Assembly: GCF_003202205.1 (NCBI RefSeq)
Contig: NZ_PDOG01000001.1
Coordinates: 565,331-629,330 of the forward strand
Direction of reading: 5' to 3'
DNA length: 64,000 nt
DNA from: Halomonas sp. LBP4
GTDB lineage: Bacteria > Pseudomonadota > Gammaproteobacteria > Pseudomonadales > Halomonadaceae
How positions within the stretch are numbered: position 1 is the stretch's first letter; each line of letters begins with the position of its first letter. Made by a program: the position numbers and the translations under genes. Below the pieces are notes generated by a model. The model ran no database searches. It was not told the DNA's origin and worked only from the letters and a program-made list of their open reading frames with translations. Shown in pieces: positions 1 to 7,931 of the stretch.

Positions 1-1
1 C

Positions 2-472
2 CACGAACTGGCCGTTTCCCCGGCCTCGGCGACCGCCACCCAGGGCGACCGCCTGGCCGCCACCCTGCTGGGCTGCCTGCACGCCCGCCTGGCCGGTGGA
101 GCCGAGCCCGACCGCCACCGGCTGGACCTGCAACACCTCGACCGCTTCATCGAGCGTCGCCTCTCGAGCCGCCTGAGCGTGGGCGACCTGGCCCGCGAGG
201 CCTGCCTGAGCGAGGCCCACTTCCGCCACTGCTTCCGACAGCAGACGGGGCTCAGCCCCTGGCAGTACGTGCGACGCAAGCGCCTCGCATCGGCACGGCG
301 GCTGCTGGCCGAGAGCCGGCTGCCGCTTTCCGAGGTCGCCGCCCTCACCGGTTTCGCCAACCAGAGCGCCCTCTCCAACGCCTGTCGCGAAGCCTTCGGC
401 CAGTCACCCAGCAAGCTGCGACGGGTCGGGCATCCCGCGTCGTCGCGGACCGCGGCGCTCGCCGGGCATTAG
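2..472 (+). CDS. AraC/XylS-family regulator, C-terminal part (window-truncated), likely proline-catabolism activator
   Basis: The frame is open to the left edge, so the N-terminal sensing domain lies outside the window. The visible 156 residues end in a two-helix-turn-helix AraC domain: the first helix-turn-helix runs around GDLAREACLSEAHFRHCFRQ and the second around LPLSEVAALTGFANQSALSN, followed by the usual F-G-x-S-P closing motif. It reads toward putA, 184 bp away. In Pseudomonas aeruginosa an AraC/XylS protein, PruR, activates putAP, and the PutA encoded here lacks its own DNA-binding domain, so a PruR-like role is a reasonable inference. The family is certain; the specific role is not. 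Confidence 0.85.
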   Translation, partial: HELAVSPASATATQGDRLAATLLGCLHARLAGGAEPDRHRLDLQHLDRFIERRLSSRLSVGDLAREACLSEAHFRHCFRQQTGLSPWQYVRRKRLASARRLLAESRLPLSEVAALTGFANQSALSNACREAFGQSPSKLRRVGHPASSRTAALAGH

Positions 473-514
473 ACCAAGGTCGCACTCCAGGGCGCCCGCG
501 CACCGATAACCGCA

Positions 515-575
515 GAATCGACAAGAATCTCCGCGGAATCGGCAAGCAGCCATGCCCATCGCCTCCTAAAGTCAG
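515..575 (+). promoter_or_regulatory. Candidate AraC-type activator site and putA promoter
   Basis: Two near-identical 11-mers, GAATCGACAAG at 515-525 and GAATCGGCAAG at 536-546, are direct repeats exactly 21 bp apart. That spacing places them on the same face of the helix, as is typical for AraC/XylS half-sites. A weak -10 (TAAAGT, 567-572) lies so that its -35 position, about 544-549, overlaps the second half-site, as at class II activated promoters. Just downstream is a small GGTAAA/TTTACC inverted repeat. No footprint is known; this is pattern evidence only. Confidence 0.5.
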
Positions 576-656
576 GGTAAAGCCGTTTTACCTGGCGCAT
601 CACGCCTGCCACGAATCCGGCCCACCGCGTCAGACGACTCCACCAGGAATTCTTTC

Positions 657-3600
657 ATGCTCAATTCCAACAACATGCTGAATGCCACCACCTGGCAGCA
701 GGATCTCGACACCCTCTTCGCCCGCATCAGCGACCACTACGTGGTCGACGAGGACGCCTTCGTCGGCGAGCTGATCGACACCCTCAGCGCCAACCCCGAG
801 GACTTCCGTCGCATCGCCGGCAAGACCGCCGAGCTGGTGCGCGAGGTCCGGGAGATGGATACCGCCGTCGACACCATCGACGAGTTGCTCCAGCAGTACA
901 GCCTCGATAACCACGAGGGGCTGATGCTGATGTGCCTCGCCGAGGCGATGCTGCGCATCCCCGACAAGGCCACCGCCGATGCCCTGATCGAGGACAAGCT
1001 GGGCCCTGCCGACTGGAAGGCCCACCTCGGCCAGAGCGAGTCCTGGATGGTCAACGCCTCCACCTGGGGCCTGCTGATGACCGGCCGGGTGGTGACCCTG
1101 GACAAGCCGAAGGACGGCAAGCCCTCGAGCTTCATCAACAGGCTGGTCAATCGCATGGGCGAGCCGGTGATCCGCCGCGCCATGGTCGAGGCCATGAAGA
1201 TCATGGGCAGGCAGTTCGTGCTGGGCCGCGACATCGACGAGGCGCTCAAGCGCTCCAAGCCGCTGTTCGACAAGGGCTACACCTACTCCTACGATATGCT
1301 CGGCGAGGCCGCCCGCACCCGCCGCGACGCCAAGCGCTACTTCGACGACTATGCTCGGGCCATCGAGCAGGTCGGCAAGACCAGCCGCTCGCTGTCCGCC
1401 AAGACGCCCACCCCCTCGATCTCGATCAAGCTCTCGGCGCTCCATCCGCGCTACGAGTTCGGCCGTCGCGAGCAGGTGCTCGAGGAGCTGGTCGGCAGCG
1501 TGCTGGAGCTGGCCGGCCTGGCGCGGGAGCTGGGCGTGGCGGTGACCATCGATGCCGAGGAGGTCGACCGCCTGGAGCTGTCCCTGGAGGTGTTCCGCGC
1601 CGTCTACGAGAGCGTCACCTGCCGGGGCTGGGGCAAGTTCGGCCTGGTGGTGCAGGCCTATTCCAAGCGCGCCCTGCCGGTGCTGCACTACCTCAACCGC
1701 CTGGCCGAGCATCAGGGCGACGAGATCCCGCTGCGCCTGGTCAAGGGTGCCTACTGGGACAGCGAGATCAAGGAGTCGCAGCAACTCGGCGTGGACGGCT
1801 ACCCGGTCTACACCCGCAAGGCCGCCACCGACGTGGCCTACCTGGTCTGCGCACGCTTCCTGCTCTCCGACGCGACGCGTGGTCGAATCTTCCCGCAGTT
1901 CGCCACTCACAACGCCCATACCATCAGCGCCATCCTGGAGCAGGCCAACGAGGTCTCGCGCGCCTTCGAGTTCCAGCGCCTGCATGGCATGGGTGAAGCG
2001 CTCTACGACGCCGCCCTGAAGCGCGCCCCCCGGGGCACCTACTGCCGCATCTACGCGCCGGTCGGCGCCCACAAGGACCTGCTGCCCTACTTGGTGCGTC
2101 GCCTGCTGGAGAACGGCGCCAACTCCTCCTTCGTCCACCAGCTGGTCGACCCCAAGGTGCCGGTGGAATCGCTGTGCGTGCACCCGGTGGAGACCCTCAA
2201 GCAGCACAAGACCTATGCCAACAACAGGATTCCCTTGCCCAAGGACATCTATGGCCCTGACCGTCGGAACTCGAAGGGAGTGAACCTGAACATCAACAGC
2301 CAGTACCAGCCGCTGATGGACGCCATGGCCAAGCACATGGACACCCGGTACGAGGCCCGCCCCCTGCTGGCCTTCGACGTGGCCACCGACCCGGCCCTGG
2401 TCCACGAGGTCACCAGTCCCCATGACCGACGCCAGACCGTCGGCAGCGTGCTGTGGACCAGCAAGGAGCAGGCACAGCAGGCCCTGGACGCCGCCTGGGC
2501 AGCCTTCCCCCGCTGGGACGAGACCCCGGTGGCCGAGCGTGCGGCCATCCTGCGCCGCTTCGCCGACCTGATGGAGGAACACCTGGCCGAGCTGATGGCG
2601 CTGTGCTCCCGCGAGGGCGGCAAGCTGCTCACCGACGGCGTCGACGAAATCCGTGAGGCGGTGGACTTCTGCCGCTACTACGCGACCCGCGCCGAGGAAC
2701 TGTTCGCCAAACCGACCCGCCTGCCCGGGCCGACCGGCGAGTCCAACGACCTGGTGATGGGCGGCAAGGGCGTGTTCGCGGCGATCAGCCCCTGGAACTT
2801 CCCGGTGGCGATCTTCTGCGGCCAGCTGGTCGCCACCGCGGTGGCCGGCAACACCGTGCTGGCCAAGCCCGCCGAGCAGACCTCGATCGTCGCCCACCGC
2901 GTCGTCGAGCTGCTCTTTGAAGCCGGCATGCCGCGGGACGTGGTCCAGCTGCTGCCCGGCAACGGCCCCACCGTGGGCAGCGTGCTGACCTCCGACCCGC
3001 GCATCACCGGCGTGGTGTTCACCGGCGGCACCGACACCGCCCAGATCATCAACCGCGCCCTGGCGGCACGGGAGAACGCCCCGCTGCCGACCCTGATCGC
3101 CGAGACCGGCGGCATGAACGCCATGATCGTCGACTCCACCGCCCTGCCCGAGCAGGTGGTGGCCGACGTCATCCAGTCCGCCTTCCAGAGTGCCGGCCAG
3201 CGCTGCTCGGCGCTGCGCGTGCTCTACCTGCAGGACGATGTCGCCGACCGGGTGATCGAGATTCTCGAGGGCGCCATGGATGAGCTGCATGTCGGCGATC
3301 CCCGCGAGCTGGGCACCGACGTCGGCCCGGTCATCGACGAGGATGCCCGCAAGGGCCTCATGGCGCATATCGAGAAGCTCAAGGGCGAAGGCCGCCTGCT
3401 GGCCGAGACACGGCTCGATCCGGCCCACACCGCCCACGGTACCTTCATCGCGCCCACGGCCTTCCGCATCGACGGCATCGATGCCCTGGAGCGGGAGCAG
3501 TTCGGTCCGGTCCTGCACATCGTGCGCTACAAGGCCAGCGAGATCGACAAGGTAATCGACTCGATCAACGGCCGTGGCTACGGGTTGACGTTCGGCGTGC

Positions 3601-3848
3601 ACAGCCGCAACGAATCCTTTGCCGAGCTGATAGCGCAGAAGATTCGGGCTGGCAATGTCTATGTCAACCGCAATATCATCGGCGCCGTCGTCGGGGTCCA
3701 GCCCTTCGGTGGCCAGGGCCTCTCCGGCACAGGTCCCAAGGCGGGTGGTCCTCACTACCTGCTGAGGTTTGCCACGGAAAAGACGGTGACCGTCAACACC
3801 GCTGCCCTGGGCGGCAACGCGTCACTGCTCGCGCTGGGAGACGAGTGA
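657..3848 (+). CDS. putA: Bifunctional proline dehydrogenase / L-glutamate-gamma-semialdehyde dehydrogenase PutA
   Basis: Oxidises proline to glutamate in two steps: an FAD-linked proline dehydrogenase feeding electrons to the membrane quinone pool, and an NAD-linked aldehyde dehydrogenase. The protein has 1063 residues. The proline dehydrogenase barrel spans about 180-480 (RLVKGAYWDSEIK near 360). The aldehyde dehydrogenase half spans about 560-1040, with SPWNFP, Glu816 in ETGG and the nucleophile Cys850 in AGQRCSA. The first 60 residues show no ribbon-helix-helix, unlike the roughly 1320-residue E. coli protein, so it should not repress itself; this matches the 1060-residue Pseudomonas form. 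It is followed 42 bp later by putP. Confidence 0.97.
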   Translation: MLNSNNMLNATTWQQDLDTLFARISDHYVVDEDAFVGELIDTLSANPEDFRRIAGKTAELVREVREMDTAVDTIDELLQQYSLDNHEGLMLMCLAEAMLRIPDKATADALIEDKLGPADWKAHLGQSESWMVNASTWGLLMTGRVVTLDKPKDGKPSSFINRLVNRMGEPVIRRAMVEAMKIMGRQFVLGRDIDEALKRSKPLFDKGYTYSYDMLGEAARTRRDAKRYFDDYARAIEQVGKTSRSLSAKTPTPSISIKLSALHPRYEFGRREQVLEELVGSVLELAGLARELGVAVTIDAEEVDRLELSLEVFRAVYESVTCRGWGKFGLVVQAYSKRALPVLHYLNRLAEHQGDEIPLRLVKGAYWDSEIKESQQLGVDGYPVYTRKAATDVAYLVCARFLLSDATRGRIFPQFATHNAHTISAILEQANEVSRAFEFQRLHGMGEALYDAALKRAPRGTYCRIYAPVGAHKDLLPYLVRRLLENGANSSFVHQLVDPKVPVESLCVHPVETLKQHKTYANNRIPLPKDIYGPDRRNSKGVNLNINSQYQPLMDAMAKHMDTRYEARPLLAFDVATDPALVHEVTSPHDRRQTVGSVLWTSKEQAQQALDAAWAAFPRWDETPVAERAAILRRFADLMEEHLAELMALCSREGGKLLTDGVDEIREAVDFCRYYATRAEELFAKPTRLPGPTGESNDLVMGGKGVFAAISPWNFPVAIFCGQLVATAVAGNTVLAKPAEQTSIVAHRVVELLFEAGMPRDVVQLLPGNGPTVGSVLTSDPRITGVVFTGGTDTAQIINRALAARENAPLPTLIAETGGMNAMIVDSTALPEQVVADVIQSAFQSAGQRCSALRVLYLQDDVADRVIEILEGAMDELHVGDPRELGTDVGPVIDEDARKGLMAHIEKLKGEGRLLAETRLDPAHTAHGTFIAPTAFRIDGIDALEREQFGPVLHIVRYKASEIDKVIDSINGRGYGLTFGVHSRNESFAELIAQKIRAGNVYVNRNIIGAVVGVQPFGGQGLSGTGPKAGGPHYLLRFATEKTVTVNTAALGGNASLLALGDE

Positions 3849-3890
3849 CCCCGCTCGTCGAATCGACAACAACATTGAAGGAACTCTCTA

Positions 3891-5369
3891 ATGGTTGAAA
3901 ACAACATGGCCATCGGCATCACCTTCGCGATATATCTGCTGGTGATGCTCGGCATCGGTATCGTCGCCTACAAGCGCACCACCGACCTCTCCGACTACAT
4001 CCTCGGCGGCCGCTCGCTGGGCCCCTGGACCTCGGCGATCTCCGCCGGGGCCTCGGACATGTCGGGCTGGCTGCTGTTGGGCCTGCCGGGTGCCGCCTAT
4101 GTCAGCGGCATCTCGGCCAGCTGGATCGCCGTGGGCCTGCTGATCGGCACCTGGCTCAACTGGCTGGTGGTGGCGCGGCGCCTGCGGCTCTACAGCTTCA
4201 AGGTCAGCGATGCCCTGACCCTGCCGGAGTACTTCGCCAACCGCTTCCAGGACAAGTCACATCTGCTGCGCGTGATCTCGGCGCTGTTCATCCTGCTGTT
4301 CTTCCTCTTCTATACCAGTTCCGGCCTGGTGGCCGGCGGCCGGCTGTTCGAGACGGTCTTCGGCTTCGACTACCGCACCGCGGTCACCGTGGGCACCCTG
4401 ACCATCATCGTCTACACCTTCATCGGTGGTTTCCTGGCGGTCTCCTGGACCGACCTGATCCAGGGCCTGATGATGGCCGCGGCGCTGGCCATCGTGCCGA
4501 TCATCGCCTTCGCCGACCTGGGCGGGGCCAGCGGGGCCGGCGCGGCACTGGCCGCCGAGAGCGAGCACATGCTGGCCTGGTTCCGGGATGCCTCTACCGG
4601 CGAGGCGCTGTCGGTCATCGGCATCGTCAGCTCGCTGGCCTGGGGCCTGGGCTACTTCGGCCAGCCGCATATCCTGGCGCGCTTCGCCGCCATCCGCAGC
4701 GAGCACGACATTCCCGCCGCCCGCGGCATCGCGGTGAGCTGGACCGCCATCGCCCTGGTCAGCTCCATCGCCGTGGGCCTGCTCGGTGTGGGCTTCGTTC
4801 AGCGCGACCTGGCCGACGGTGAGACGGTATTCATGGTGATGGTCAACCTGATCTTCCACCCGGTGATCGCCGGTATCCTGCTGGCCGCCATCCTGGCCGC
4901 CATCATGTCCACCGCCGACTCCCAGCTGCTGGTCTCCTCCTCGGCGCTGACCGATGACTTCTACAAGGCCCTCTTCCGCAAGGAAGCCAGCCAGTCAGAG
5001 CTGGTCTGGGTGGGCCGCTTCGCGGTGATCGCCATCGCCATCCTCGCCTACCTGCTGGCGCTCAACCCGGACGCCACCGTGCTCGACCTGGTTGCCTACG
5101 CCTGGGCCGGCTTCGGTGCCGCCTTCGGTCCCGCCCTGATCATGTCGCTCTACTGGCGCCGCATGACCAAGTGGGGGGCGCTCGCCGGCATCGTGGTGGG
5201 CGGCGTGACCGTGGTGCTCTGGGCCGAGTTCTCCGGCGGGCTCTTCGACCTCTACGAGATCGTGCCCGGCGTGATCTTCGCCTATATCGCCATCGTGGTG
5301 GCGAGCCTGGCCACCGAGGAGCCGAGCGACGCCATCACCGCCGACTTCGACACCTTCGACCAGGCCTGA
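3891..5369 (+). CDS. putP: Sodium/proline symporter PutP
   Basis: A 492-residue sodium:solute symporter (SSS family) that brings proline in across the inner membrane for PutA. It shows about 13 hydrophobic segments, an N-terminal helix followed by the family stretch DYILGGRSLGPW, and GASDMSGWLLLGLPG, which matches the Na+/proline binding region of PutP. AAGGAACTC ahead of the ATG serves as the ribosome site. The tail is acidic. It lies 42 bp after putA, so the two form a putAP operon ending at a strong hairpin. Confidence 0.96.
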   Translation: MVENNMAIGITFAIYLLVMLGIGIVAYKRTTDLSDYILGGRSLGPWTSAISAGASDMSGWLLLGLPGAAYVSGISASWIAVGLLIGTWLNWLVVARRLRLYSFKVSDALTLPEYFANRFQDKSHLLRVISALFILLFFLFYTSSGLVAGGRLFETVFGFDYRTAVTVGTLTIIVYTFIGGFLAVSWTDLIQGLMMAAALAIVPIIAFADLGGASGAGAALAAESEHMLAWFRDASTGEALSVIGIVSSLAWGLGYFGQPHILARFAAIRSEHDIPAARGIAVSWTAIALVSSIAVGLLGVGFVQRDLADGETVFMVMVNLIFHPVIAGILLAAILAAIMSTADSQLLVSSSALTDDFYKALFRKEASQSELVWVGRFAVIAIAILAYLLALNPDATVLDLVAYAWAGFGAAFGPALIMSLYWRRMTKWGALAGIVVGGVTVVLWAEFSGGLFDLYEIVPGVIFAYIAIVVASLATEEPSDAITADFDTFDQA

Positions 5370-5392
5370 TCACCGGCGCCCAGCCCGCAAGC

Positions 5393-5429
5393 AACACATG
5401 AAGCCGCCCAGGAGGCGGCTTCATGTGTT
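5393..5429. terminator. Bidirectional terminator-like hairpin between putP and the convergent small membrane gene
   Basis: A perfect 16 bp inverted repeat: arm AACACATGAAGCCGCC at 5393-5408, 5-nt loop, opposite arm at 5414-5429. It sits between the stops of two convergent genes and so can serve both. There is no long T-tract. Confidence 0.85.
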
Positions 5430-5441
5430 GGTGGCCGGGGC

Positions 5442-5735
5442 TTAGAGCATCAGGGCACGGATCACCACCACCAGGGTAAAGCCGGCCAGTGCCACCAGGC
5501 TCCAGGGTGGCGTGGTCATCCGCCTGAGCCACGGCCAGCGGGCCTCCAGCCCGAGCGCCTGCATGAAGGCCGCGCCCAGCGCCCAGATCCCGAGCCCCAC
5601 CAACGGTAGCCGCAGCGGCAGCGGGAGACCGCGCAGCAGCGCCGGCTGCAACAGCAACCATCCGGCCAGGCCCGCGGCGAGCAGGATGCCCCCCAGCGTT
5701 ATCCAGGGCAGACATCGACGTGTCTCGATCCTCAT
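5442..5735 (-). CDS. Small inner-membrane protein, possibly YbgE-like
   Basis: A 97-residue protein with three hydrophobic segments and an arginine-rich link before the last one. The ATG at 5735 has AAGGAG 7 nt upstream; a GTG one codon earlier is possible. The last half (G-L-E-A-R-W-P-W-L-R-R-x4-P-P, then a hydrophobic stretch) resembles YbgE, the small protein usually encoded after cydAB and cydX. No cytochrome bd gene is nearby, so this is only a resemblance. It converges with putP. Confidence 0.55.
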   Translation of the reverse strand: MRIETRRCLPWITLGGILLAAGLAGWLLLQPALLRGLPLPLRLPLVGLGIWALGAAFMQALGLEARWPWLRRMTTPPWSLVALAGFTLVVVIRALML

Positions 5736-5949
5736 CACGGCTCTCCTTGTCGCCTCCCTCTAGTCAAGACGATTCCGGCCGAACTGGCGAGTCACACCTG
5801 CTGCAGTGCAGAAATATTTGTACAAGTTTTGCAACACCTCATTATCCTCTCGCCGCCGCCCTGAGGGAGAACATCGGTGATACACTCGCTATATCAGGAT
5901 CGCCACGGCCATAACAATTTTTTACAAGACTTTTAGAAACAGCGTTTCC

Positions 5950-5955
5950 TATAAT
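5950..5955 (+). promoter_or_regulatory. Probable -10 element of the ompW-like gene
   Basis: A perfect TATAAT at 5950-5955 in an AT-rich patch (about 5810-5960) that contrasts with the GC-rich surroundings. The expected -35 position (about 5927-5932) is poor, and the better TTTACA at 5921-5926 is 23 bp away, so an activator may be needed. A leader of about 65 nt follows, with a GGAGG ribosome site before the ATG at 6026. The rest of 5739-5949 shows nothing I can name. Confidence 0.5.
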
Positions 5956-6025
5956 GGGAACGTCCAATGCCCGCCGGGCTATCCGGTGAGAAGTTTCTGG
6001 CTCGAACTAATGGAGGAATCCCCTC

Positions 6026-6619
6026 ATGAGCAAGACCAAACTGATCTCTGCCGTCGCCATCGCTGCCGGCTGCGCCTTCGCCAGCCAGGCCGCCCTGGCC
6101 TATAGCGCCGGTGACATCTTCGTCCGTGGCGGCATCGGCAAGTCCGACACCCGCTCCGACAACGGCGTCGTCGACAGCATCAGCAGCGGCGAGCGCGGCT
6201 TCACCTACGGTGCCGGCTACCTGTTCCACGACAAGATCGGCGTCGAGCTCAACGGTTCCGAGAAGATCGAGCATGACTTCTCCGCCGGCGACCTGTCCGG
6301 CAGCTTCGACCGCATGCCGGTCAACCTGCTGGTCAACTACTACCCGCTGGGTGGCCTCGACTCCCGTGTCCAGCCCTACGTCGGCGCCGGCCTCAACTAC
6401 ACTCGCTTCTCCGGCGAGCCGGAAGGCATCGACGCCCGCCGCAACTACGGTGCCGTGGGTCAGGTGGGTATCGATCTGGCCGTGACCGACAACTTCATGC
6501 TCAACGGCTTCGCCAACTACGCCGACGTCGAATCCCGCCTGTCGGTGGACGGCGAGCGCATCGGCAAAGCCAAGGTCGACCCGATGACCATCGGCGGCGG
6601 CGTGACCCTGCGCTTCTGA
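6026..6619 (+). CDS. OmpW-family outer-membrane beta-barrel protein
   Basis: A 197-residue exported protein. The signal peptide is about residues 1-25, cut after AALA. The mature part starts AGDIFVRGGIGK, an OmpW-type opening, contains PVNLLVNYYPLG, a hallmark of the family, and ends in a beta-strand with terminal Phe (GGGVTLRF), as needed for outer-membrane assembly. It forms an eight-stranded barrel for small hydrophobic solutes in known relatives. It is a single gene with its own promoter and terminator. Confidence 0.88.
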   Translation: MSKTKLISAVAIAAGCAFASQAALAYSAGDIFVRGGIGKSDTRSDNGVVDSISSGERGFTYGAGYLFHDKIGVELNGSEKIEHDFSAGDLSGSFDRMPVNLLVNYYPLGGLDSRVQPYVGAGLNYTRFSGEPEGIDARRNYGAVGQVGIDLAVTDNFMLNGFANYADVESRLSVDGERIGKAKVDPMTIGGGVTLRF

Positions 6620-6636
6620 GCGCACCGCCCGTCATG

Positions 6637-6666
6637 ACGAGGCCCGCCAAAATTGGCGGGCCTCGT
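6637..6666. terminator. Hairpin between ompW-like gene and convergent cyclotransferase gene
   Basis: A perfect 12 bp inverted repeat, ACGAGGCCCGCC (6637-6648) and GGCGGGCCTCGT (6655-6666), around the loop AAAATT. It lies 18 bp after the ompW-like stop and 26 bp from the stop of the opposing gene. Confidence 0.8.
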
Positions 6667-6691
6667 GGCGTTTCCGGGTAGCGACACGACG

Positions 6692-7192
6692 TCAGCGGGG
6701 CGCATGCCGCGACAACCCCAGTTGCCCCAGGGCGTGGTCGTCGAGGCCGGCCACGGCCTCCACCGCCGCCAGGCGGCGGTGGTAGTCGGGGGTCAGGAAG
6801 GGCTCGCCGGCCAGCAGGTGCTCGAGATACTCCCGGGCCGGCCGCAGCGCCTCGGCGGTGGTGCCCTGCGCGGCGATATAGACCCAGGCCTCGATGGCAC
6901 CCTCGCGGGTCGTCACCGGCAGGCGATGGCGATCGTACTCGCGAGGATAGCCCTCGAAGGGATCCATCAGCCGGATCTGTTCCGGGTGCTCGAGCTCGAA
7001 CAGCGCCCCCTCGACCCGCGCCCCCGTCACCGGTGCCACGTTGGCATGGGCGATGCCCACGACCTTCGAGGCCTTGTCGAAGCGCAGGGCATGGTCGTGC
7101 AGGACCCCGGCGAGCACGCGGCGAGTATCGCCGATGCGCGCCGCGACCCGGGCCGGGTTCATGTTGCTGCCATAGGCGAAGTAGTAAGGCAT
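6692..7192 (-). CDS. Gamma-glutamylcyclotransferase-like (AIG2/GGCT fold) protein
   Basis: A 166-residue cytosolic protein of the GGCT superfamily, which releases 5-oxoproline from gamma-glutamyl amines or peptides. It has the signature YGSN at residues 7-10 and an acidic residue in GYPREYDR (around Glu85) where the catalytic glutamate is expected. The reading frame is open further upstream, but the ATG at 7192 gives the canonical MPYYFAYGSNM start. It lies 20 bp after yqcC in a two-gene unit. The substrate is unknown. Confidence 0.85.
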   Translation of the reverse strand: MPYYFAYGSNMNPARVAARIGDTRRVLAGVLHDHALRFDKASKVVGIAHANVAPVTGARVEGALFELEHPEQIRLMDPFEGYPREYDRHRLPVTTREGAIEAWVYIAAQGTTAEALRPAREYLEHLLAGEPFLTPDYHRRLAAVEAVAGLDDHALGQLGLSRHAPR

Positions 7193-7212
7193 GTCAGGTT
7201 CGGCTCCCGGTA

Positions 7213-7545
7213 CTAGTTTTCGGTGACGAGGCGATCGATCTCCTCGACCACCTTGCGCATCAGCAACCGCTCGCTGGTCCGGGCCCCCTGCTGGGCCAGG
7301 TAGGCGTCCACCGCCGGCGCCACCTCGCACTTCGCCGGCAGGGGCGCGGCCTCCTCGACCAGGGCGTCCAGGCGAACGATGAACACGAAGCGCAGCCACT
7401 GGGGCAGCGCCATGGTGTCCACGCAGAAGGGTTGCACGCTCTCGAAGGCCTCGGGGTCGGGGCGCTCCATGCTCCACAGGTTGGTGGCCCTCATGGTGGC
7501 CTCGAGCTCCCGCAGTGCCTGCTCGAGCTCCTCGTGAACGGTCAT
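7213..7545 (-). CDS. yqcC: YqcC-family protein
   Basis: A 110-residue cytosolic protein with the YqcC pattern: L-x-x-L-E near the start, then QPFCVDTM, LPQWLRFVFIVRL and a hydrophobic AP segment. In other gammaproteobacteria yqcC sits beside truC, a tRNA pseudouridine synthase; that neighbour is absent here and the function is unknown. The start at 7545 is set by GGAGGG six bases upstream; the frame continues upstream but without a ribosome site. Confidence 0.85.
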   Translation of the reverse strand: MTVHEELEQALRELEATMRATNLWSMERPDPEAFESVQPFCVDTMALPQWLRFVFIVRLDALVEEAAPLPAKCEVAPAVDAYLAQQGARTSERLLMRKVVEEIDRLVTEN

Positions 7546-7628
7546 GGGGTGTCCCTCCGGTATGTCTGTCCCTTCATTATCTCGCGCCCACCCGGTGAGG
7601 GCCAACCGGGATCAGAGACCCCCCGAAG

Positions 7629-7725
7629 CCGATGCTCGACCCACTCGGGCCCCAGGGAGGAGGTCGGTTCGTCGAACAGGATCACCTCGACCCGGGCCAC
7701 GGCCAATAACCGCTGATCATGCCTG
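7629..7725 (-). pseudogene. Relic of an ABC transporter ATPase (Walker B / D-loop fragment)
   Basis: On the minus strand, in the 386 bp between yqcC and the DUF3549 gene, one frame reads QRLLAVARVEVILFDEPTSS followed by LGPEWVE. This matches the end of the signature helix, the Walker B motif and the D-loop of polar amino-acid transporter ATPases (normally ARAL..P..MLFDEPTSALDPE). No Walker A, ABC signature or continuous gene surrounds it. Reading it as a remnant is inference; a short chance match is unlikely given the motif order. The rest of 7546-7931 shows nothing else I recognise apart from the ribosome site before 7932. Confidence 0.5.
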
Positions 7726-7931
7726 CCATAGGCCAGCTGTGCAGGAAGTTCATTCACAGAATCCCTGAACGTCCCTGTGGATAATCGTTGGAAAGGTGTG
7801 TCATACGCCGGTAAGCCGGGCCTTCGCCACCGCTGATCAGGAATTGACCAGCGCGGTCCCGCCGCCCTGCTCGCTGCGGGCTGACAGGACGCAGGCGCCA
7901 CGGTAGAGTGCACGGTCCGAGAGGAGGGAGC

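Noticed and set aside
630..3755. A 1041-codon open frame on the minus strand opposite putA
   Set aside because: High GC leaves antisense frames open; its composition (His, Gly, Gln, Val-rich) is that of a shadow and putA is unmistakable.
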